Below are positions 13,282-16,050 of a stretch of 16,050 nt of DNA, piece by piece. Source of the DNA: an uncultured Collinsella sp. (GTDB lineage Bacteria; Actinomycetota; Coriobacteriia; Coriobacteriales; Coriobacteriaceae); NCBI GenBank assembly GCA_937937835.1, contig CALDBJ010000022.1:1-16050 (forward strand), given 5' to 3'. The notes beneath the pieces are model-generated. The model saw nothing but the letters and a program-made list of their open reading frames with translations. It searched no databases and was not told the DNA's origin. Numbering within the stretch: the first letter of the stretch is position 1; each line of letters begins with the position of its first letter. The position numbers and the translations under genes are program-made.

Positions 13282-14421
13282 ATGGAACTCGATAAACAAC
13301 AGCTCAAGCGACTGCGCGAGCGCCATCATCGGCGCCATGGCATCCGCCCCGCCCACAGCGAGGCCATGAAGAACACAAGCCGCTTTCTAAAGCAGGCATT
13401 CAACATTCGCGAGGGACGCGCGCCCTATCACGTGATTCGCAAGCGCTTTGTAAACGGGGCGCGCCTGACCGGCTCTCACCTGTGCATCCTCATCATCGCT
13501 ATGCTCATCGCGAGCGTCGGCCTCGATATCGACTCGGATATCGCCATTGTAGGCGCCATGCTCATCTGCCCGCTCATGGGCTCGGTCCTTGCCATGGCAT
13601 ACGGCATCGCCACGCTCGACCGCGAGATCACCCTTGAGGCCGTCGCCGGCCTCGCGCTGCAGATGGTCTTTTGCCTGGTCACGTCCACGTTGTACTTTAA
13701 GCTCTCGCCCCTTGGCACCACCACGGCCGCCATCATCGACAATTCGACACCGACCGTGTGGGACCTTGCCGTCGCGCTCGCGGGCGGCTTTGCGGGCGGC
13801 CTGGGCAACTCGCGCGACCAGGAACCCGCCACGCTCATCGCCGGGGTGGCTGTGGCGACCGCACTCATGCCGCCCCTGTGCGCGGCGGGCTATGGCATCG
13901 CCATCGCAAGCGGGTCATTGTTTCTCTCGGCGCTCTACGAGTTTGGCATCAACGTGGTCTTTATCGCACTCGCGGCCGAAGCCGTTCTGCTTCTTTTGCG
14001 CGTGCCGCTCAAGCGCGACCTGAACGGCGACGGTATTGTGACTGCCGAGGAAAATGCCGAGGTCGACGAGCTATCGCGCAAGGTGCGCCGCCGCATCATC
14101 GTGGGCACGGTGATCTTTGCCATCCCCTGCATCGTTATGACGGCGGGTTCCATTGGCTCGGCGCAGGCCGGCGTGCAGGACGGCTACGGCGTCACCGAAA
14201 CCACGCGCGAGCTTGCGGCAGTGCTGCCAGGCTTTAAGGACTACACCGTCGCCGTCGAGACCTCGTCTACCGAAGGCGAGGAGGAGGGCATCGTCGAGCG
14301 CGAGATTGTCGCCCATGTGACGACAAGCGAGGCGCTCGGGGCACACGACCGTCACATCGCCCGCAAGCTCATCGACCTCAATGTGCCCGAGCTCGATCGC
14401 GTGGAATTTGACGTGAAGTGA
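13282..14421 (+). CDS. DUF389 membrane protein with an EF-hand-like loop
   Basis: A 379-residue protein. The basic N-terminus (residues 1-60) is followed by about six membrane segments in the DUF389 pattern: VGLDIDSDIAIVGAMLICPLMGSVLAMAYGIA (about 79-110), DLAVALAGGFAGGLGNSRDQEPATLIAGVAVATALMPPLCAAGYGIA (about 158-204). A cytosolic insertion before the last helix contains DLNGDGIVTAEE (246-257), matching the 12-residue EF-hand calcium loop (D1, N3, D5, G6, V8, E12). A last helix (about 275-292) and a soluble alpha/beta tail with acidic TEGEEEG follow. The family function is unknown. The ATG at 13282 has GAGGT 5-6 bases upstream. The stop codon faces the convergent sulfotransferase remnant 14 bases away, and no terminator is visible. 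Confidence 0.88.
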   Translation: MELDKQQLKRLRERHHRRHGIRPAHSEAMKNTSRFLKQAFNIREGRAPYHVIRKRFVNGARLTGSHLCILIIAMLIASVGLDIDSDIAIVGAMLICPLMGSVLAMAYGIATLDREITLEAVAGLALQMVFCLVTSTLYFKLSPLGTTTAAIIDNSTPTVWDLAVALAGGFAGGLGNSRDQEPATLIAGVAVATALMPPLCAAGYGIAIASGSLFLSALYEFGINVVFIALAAEAVLLLLRVPLKRDLNGDGIVTAEENAEVDELSRKVRRRIIVGTVIFAIPCIVMTAGSIGSAQAGVQDGYGVTETTRELAAVLPGFKDYTVAVETSSTEGEEEGIVEREIVAHVTTSEALGAHDRHIARKLIDLNVPELDRVEFDVK

Positions 14422-14435
14422 TGCAGAGCGCGGCC

Positions 14436-14915
14436 CTACAGATCGTACTTGTACACGCGATAGATGTACTTTTCGGCTTCCATCTCAAAGGTAGCGATGG
14501 GTAGACCATACCGATCGTACTCGGTAAAGGTCTTGGCCTGGCCCGATGCCACGAGCATGCTATTTGAATCGCCAACGCGCTGCGCACTGCTCACATAGCC
14601 CGAAAACGGCACGGCGATCTGGTCCTCAAGTTCGTAGGTGTGCGCCGTCTCGTCCACTGTAAAGATGCGCCCAAACGAATGCGTGCCCTTGTTGTAGTCG
14701 GTCACCACCGCGGAGCCCAGCTGGCCCCAGTCGAACTTGGGATAGCTTTCGGCCGCACCAAAGTTGTTGTCGTATAGCAGCACCTGGTAGCGACCAGTCG
14801 TTGCCGTGTCAGAACTCGGCAGATACGTCACGCTGTGCTGGCCCGCGTTGAGCGAAAATCGCCCTGGGCCTGCAGCAACTTGTCCTCAAAGCCCGAGCCG
14901 GCCCATTGCCACTCC
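14436..14915 (-). pseudogene. C-terminal remnant of an aryl-sulfate sulfotransferase, frameshifted
   Basis: The minus-strand reading from about 14831 to 14436 gives LPSSDTATTGRYQVLLYDNNFGAAES, DYNKGTHSFGRIFTVDE, PFSGYVSSAQRVGD, FTEYDRYGLPIATFEMEAEKYIYRVYKYDL. I recognise this as the C-terminal part of bacterial aryl-sulfate sulfotransferases (a periplasmic beta-propeller family usually well over 450 residues). Upstream, a second frame codes WQWAGSGFEDKLLQAQGDF and then hits a stop. The first frame, read further back, gives LNAGQHSVTYLP. Joining them needs one extra base in the AAAA run at 14855-14858, a likely one-base deletion. Upstream of about 14915 the similarity stops and the terminator region of the next gene begins, so the N-terminal two-thirds are gone. 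A GTG at 14831 has no good ribosome site. Confidence 0.75.
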
Positions 14916-14954
14916 TTTCTATTTCTGGGTCCATCTTCTCACTGTTGGCGGCCG

Positions 14955-14993
14955 AAAATGATCCGCTTTCCTCCGTCCCCGAGGGATCATTTT
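14955..14993. terminator. Terminator downstream of the 3-hydroxyacyl-CoA dehydrogenase
   Basis: AAAATGATCC / GGATCATTTT: a perfect 10-bp stem (14955-14964 with 14984-14993) around a 19-base loop, directly after the stop codon at 14994. A- and T-runs on both sides allow use in either direction. Confidence 0.75.
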
Positions 14994-15953
14994 TTAGTAC
15001 TTGAAGAAGCCCTCGCCCGAGCTTTCGCCCAGCTTGCCTTCGTCGAGCATTTTCTTGAGGACGGATGCCATAGCCTTAAAGTTGTAGGGCATCATCATCT
15101 TCTTGAGCAGCGGGCTCACCAGGCCCGGGACCTTCTGATACTGCATGACGATGTTGTAGGCCGTCTGGATACCCACCGTGTCGAATACGCGAAACGGACC
15201 CTTGGGAGCGCCGGTGCCGCGCGTCCACGCGAGATCGATGCTCTTGGGGTCGCTCACGCCCGAGACATACAGGTCAAGGCCCGAAAGCAGCCACGGCACC
15301 AGCATGGAATTGAGCAGGTAGCCGTTCTTTTCCTTGTTGACGGGCAGGGCAAGCATGCGGATATCGTTGGCGAAGTCGACGAGCTCGTCGAAGTAGCGCT
15401 TGTCGGTTTGGCTCTGGGCCATGACCTCGGTCATGTTGTTCTTCCAGATGGAGTTGGCAAAGTGTAGCGATAGGTACTTCTCGGGACGGCCGGTGTACTT
15501 GGCAAAGGTGCTCGGCAGCAGCGTGGAAGAGTTGGTGACGATGACGGTCTTTTGCGGCAGAACCGGGGCGAGCTTCTTGTAGAAGTCGATCTTTGCCTGG
15601 GTGTCCTCGGCCATAGATTCGATGACCAGGTCGGCGTCGGCAACGGCCTTGGCGAGGTCGAGCTCCAGCTTGAGTGTGGAGTAGGCACGCTCAACGGCGG
15701 CGAGCGCCGCCTCCCTGTCGAAGGTCTGGTCGCTATCGGCGATACCGGCACACCACTCGCCCGTACCGTCCGCCATACCCTCGATTGCCGCGATGTACTC
15801 CTCGCGCACATGATCGATCTTGGGCTGGGTGCGGCCGATGCTGCCCTCGCTGCGCAGCCAAATCGTTACATCAAAGCCGCAGTAGGCAGCCTGAAAGGCA
15901 ATCTGGCTTCCTAACACGCCGCCGCCGGCAACACAAACGGTCTTGTAGCTCAT
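14994..15953 (-). CDS. 3-hydroxyacyl-CoA dehydrogenase family protein
   Basis: A 319-residue protein. An N-terminal Rossmann domain has GGGVLGSQIAF (G10-x-G12-x-x-G15) and DADLVIESMAED (107-117). The catalytic-type His lies in LHFANSIWKNNMTEVM: H164 and E176 are 12 residues apart, the same spacing as the His-Glu dyad of the family. The C-terminal helical domain has NKEKNGYLLNSMLVPWL and GTGAPKGPFRVFDTVGIQTAYNI. It should oxidise a 3-hydroxyacyl-CoA or a related 3-hydroxy acid with NAD. The usual HFFNP is HFANSIW here and NTSS is NSST, so the substrate may differ from that of classical enzymes. No thiolase, crotonase or acyl-CoA dehydrogenase gene adjoins. The ATG at 15953 has AGAGGA about 8 bases upstream. 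Confidence 0.9.
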   Translation of the reverse strand: MSYKTVCVAGGGVLGSQIAFQAAYCGFDVTIWLRSEGSIGRTQPKIDHVREEYIAAIEGMADGTGEWCAGIADSDQTFDREAALAAVERAYSTLKLELDLAKAVADADLVIESMAEDTQAKIDFYKKLAPVLPQKTVIVTNSSTLLPSTFAKYTGRPEKYLSLHFANSIWKNNMTEVMAQSQTDKRYFDELVDFANDIRMLALPVNKEKNGYLLNSMLVPWLLSGLDLYVSGVSDPKSIDLAWTRGTGAPKGPFRVFDTVGIQTAYNIVMQYQKVPGLVSPLLKKMMMPYNFKAMASVLKKMLDEGKLGESSGEGFFKY

Positions 15954-16050
15954 AGGAACAGTCCTCTCTTACGTAATTCCATAGATGTGTATTTATTCAA
16001 CCGTAAGGGGACTGCACGCTGGGGGTGGGTTCTATAAACGGACGGTAATT
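15954..16050. other. Upstream region of the dehydrogenase gene, cut by window end
   Basis: An AT-richer 97-base stretch. The minus strand contains TTGAAT (about 15997-16002) and TATAGA (about 16033) that could belong to promoter boxes, but no pair with 16-18 base spacing is convincing. Nothing else was recognised. Confidence 0.3.

Noticed and set aside
15996..16022. AAGGGGACTGCACGCTGGGG near the right edge as a hairpin-family copy
   Set aside because: It shares only GGGGAC with the core, and no stem can be formed from the flanks.

Overview
The window looks like a chromosomal segment of a high-GC Gram-positive of the class Coriobacteriia, most likely Collinsella or a close relative. This is judged from the gene families, the strong GC-rich codon bias and the AAGGAG-type ribosome sites; no taxonomic search was possible. 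No rRNA, tRNA, CRISPR array, phage gene or complete insertion sequence was seen. Nearly all genes are on the minus strand. The exceptions are the OPT transporter and the DUF389 protein (11.3-14.4 kb).

Layout. (i) 1-3.2 kb: two zinc-ribbon membrane proteins with Pro/Gln- or Pro/Ala-rich linkers. The first ends abruptly within its DUF4234-like segment. The second is DUF4013-like and carries a long AP-repeat tail. A YitT-family membrane protein follows. (ii) 3.4-4.9 kb: a compact cell-envelope cassette read amaP, then a DUF2273 protein, then asp23. (iii) 5.0-5.8 kb: YebC/TACO1-type translation or regulatory factor with its own terminator. (iv) 6.0-8.2 kb: a 727-residue polytopic membrane protein of the DUF6020 type. 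(v) 8.3-9.5 kb: lgt (lipoprotein maturation) and a NifU C-terminal-domain Fe-S protein. (vi) 9.7-11.2 kb: dCMP deaminase and type III pantothenate kinase (coaX). (vii) 11.4-14.4 kb, plus strand: OPT-family transporter with a textbook terminator, then a DUF389 protein with its own promoter. (viii) 14.4-16 kb: a decayed C-terminal fragment of an aryl-sulfate sulfotransferase (one-base frameshift), then a 3-hydroxyacyl-CoA dehydrogenase.

Most genes are ordinary housekeeping or envelope functions. The only tight functional unit is amaP-DUF2273-asp23. The most unusual structure is a dispersed family of imperfectly related hairpins (3352-3386, 5976-6008, 8213-8251, 8290-8332, and a probable decayed copy at 9655-9683). 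Their loops share a GGGACAGG-like core, while their 11-15 bp stems differ almost completely yet remain self-complementary. Three of the four good copies begin within about 2 bases of a stop codon, and two have no U-tract, so they do not look like simple terminators. They resemble REP-like or RAYT-type mobile palindromes, but no transposase lies in this window.
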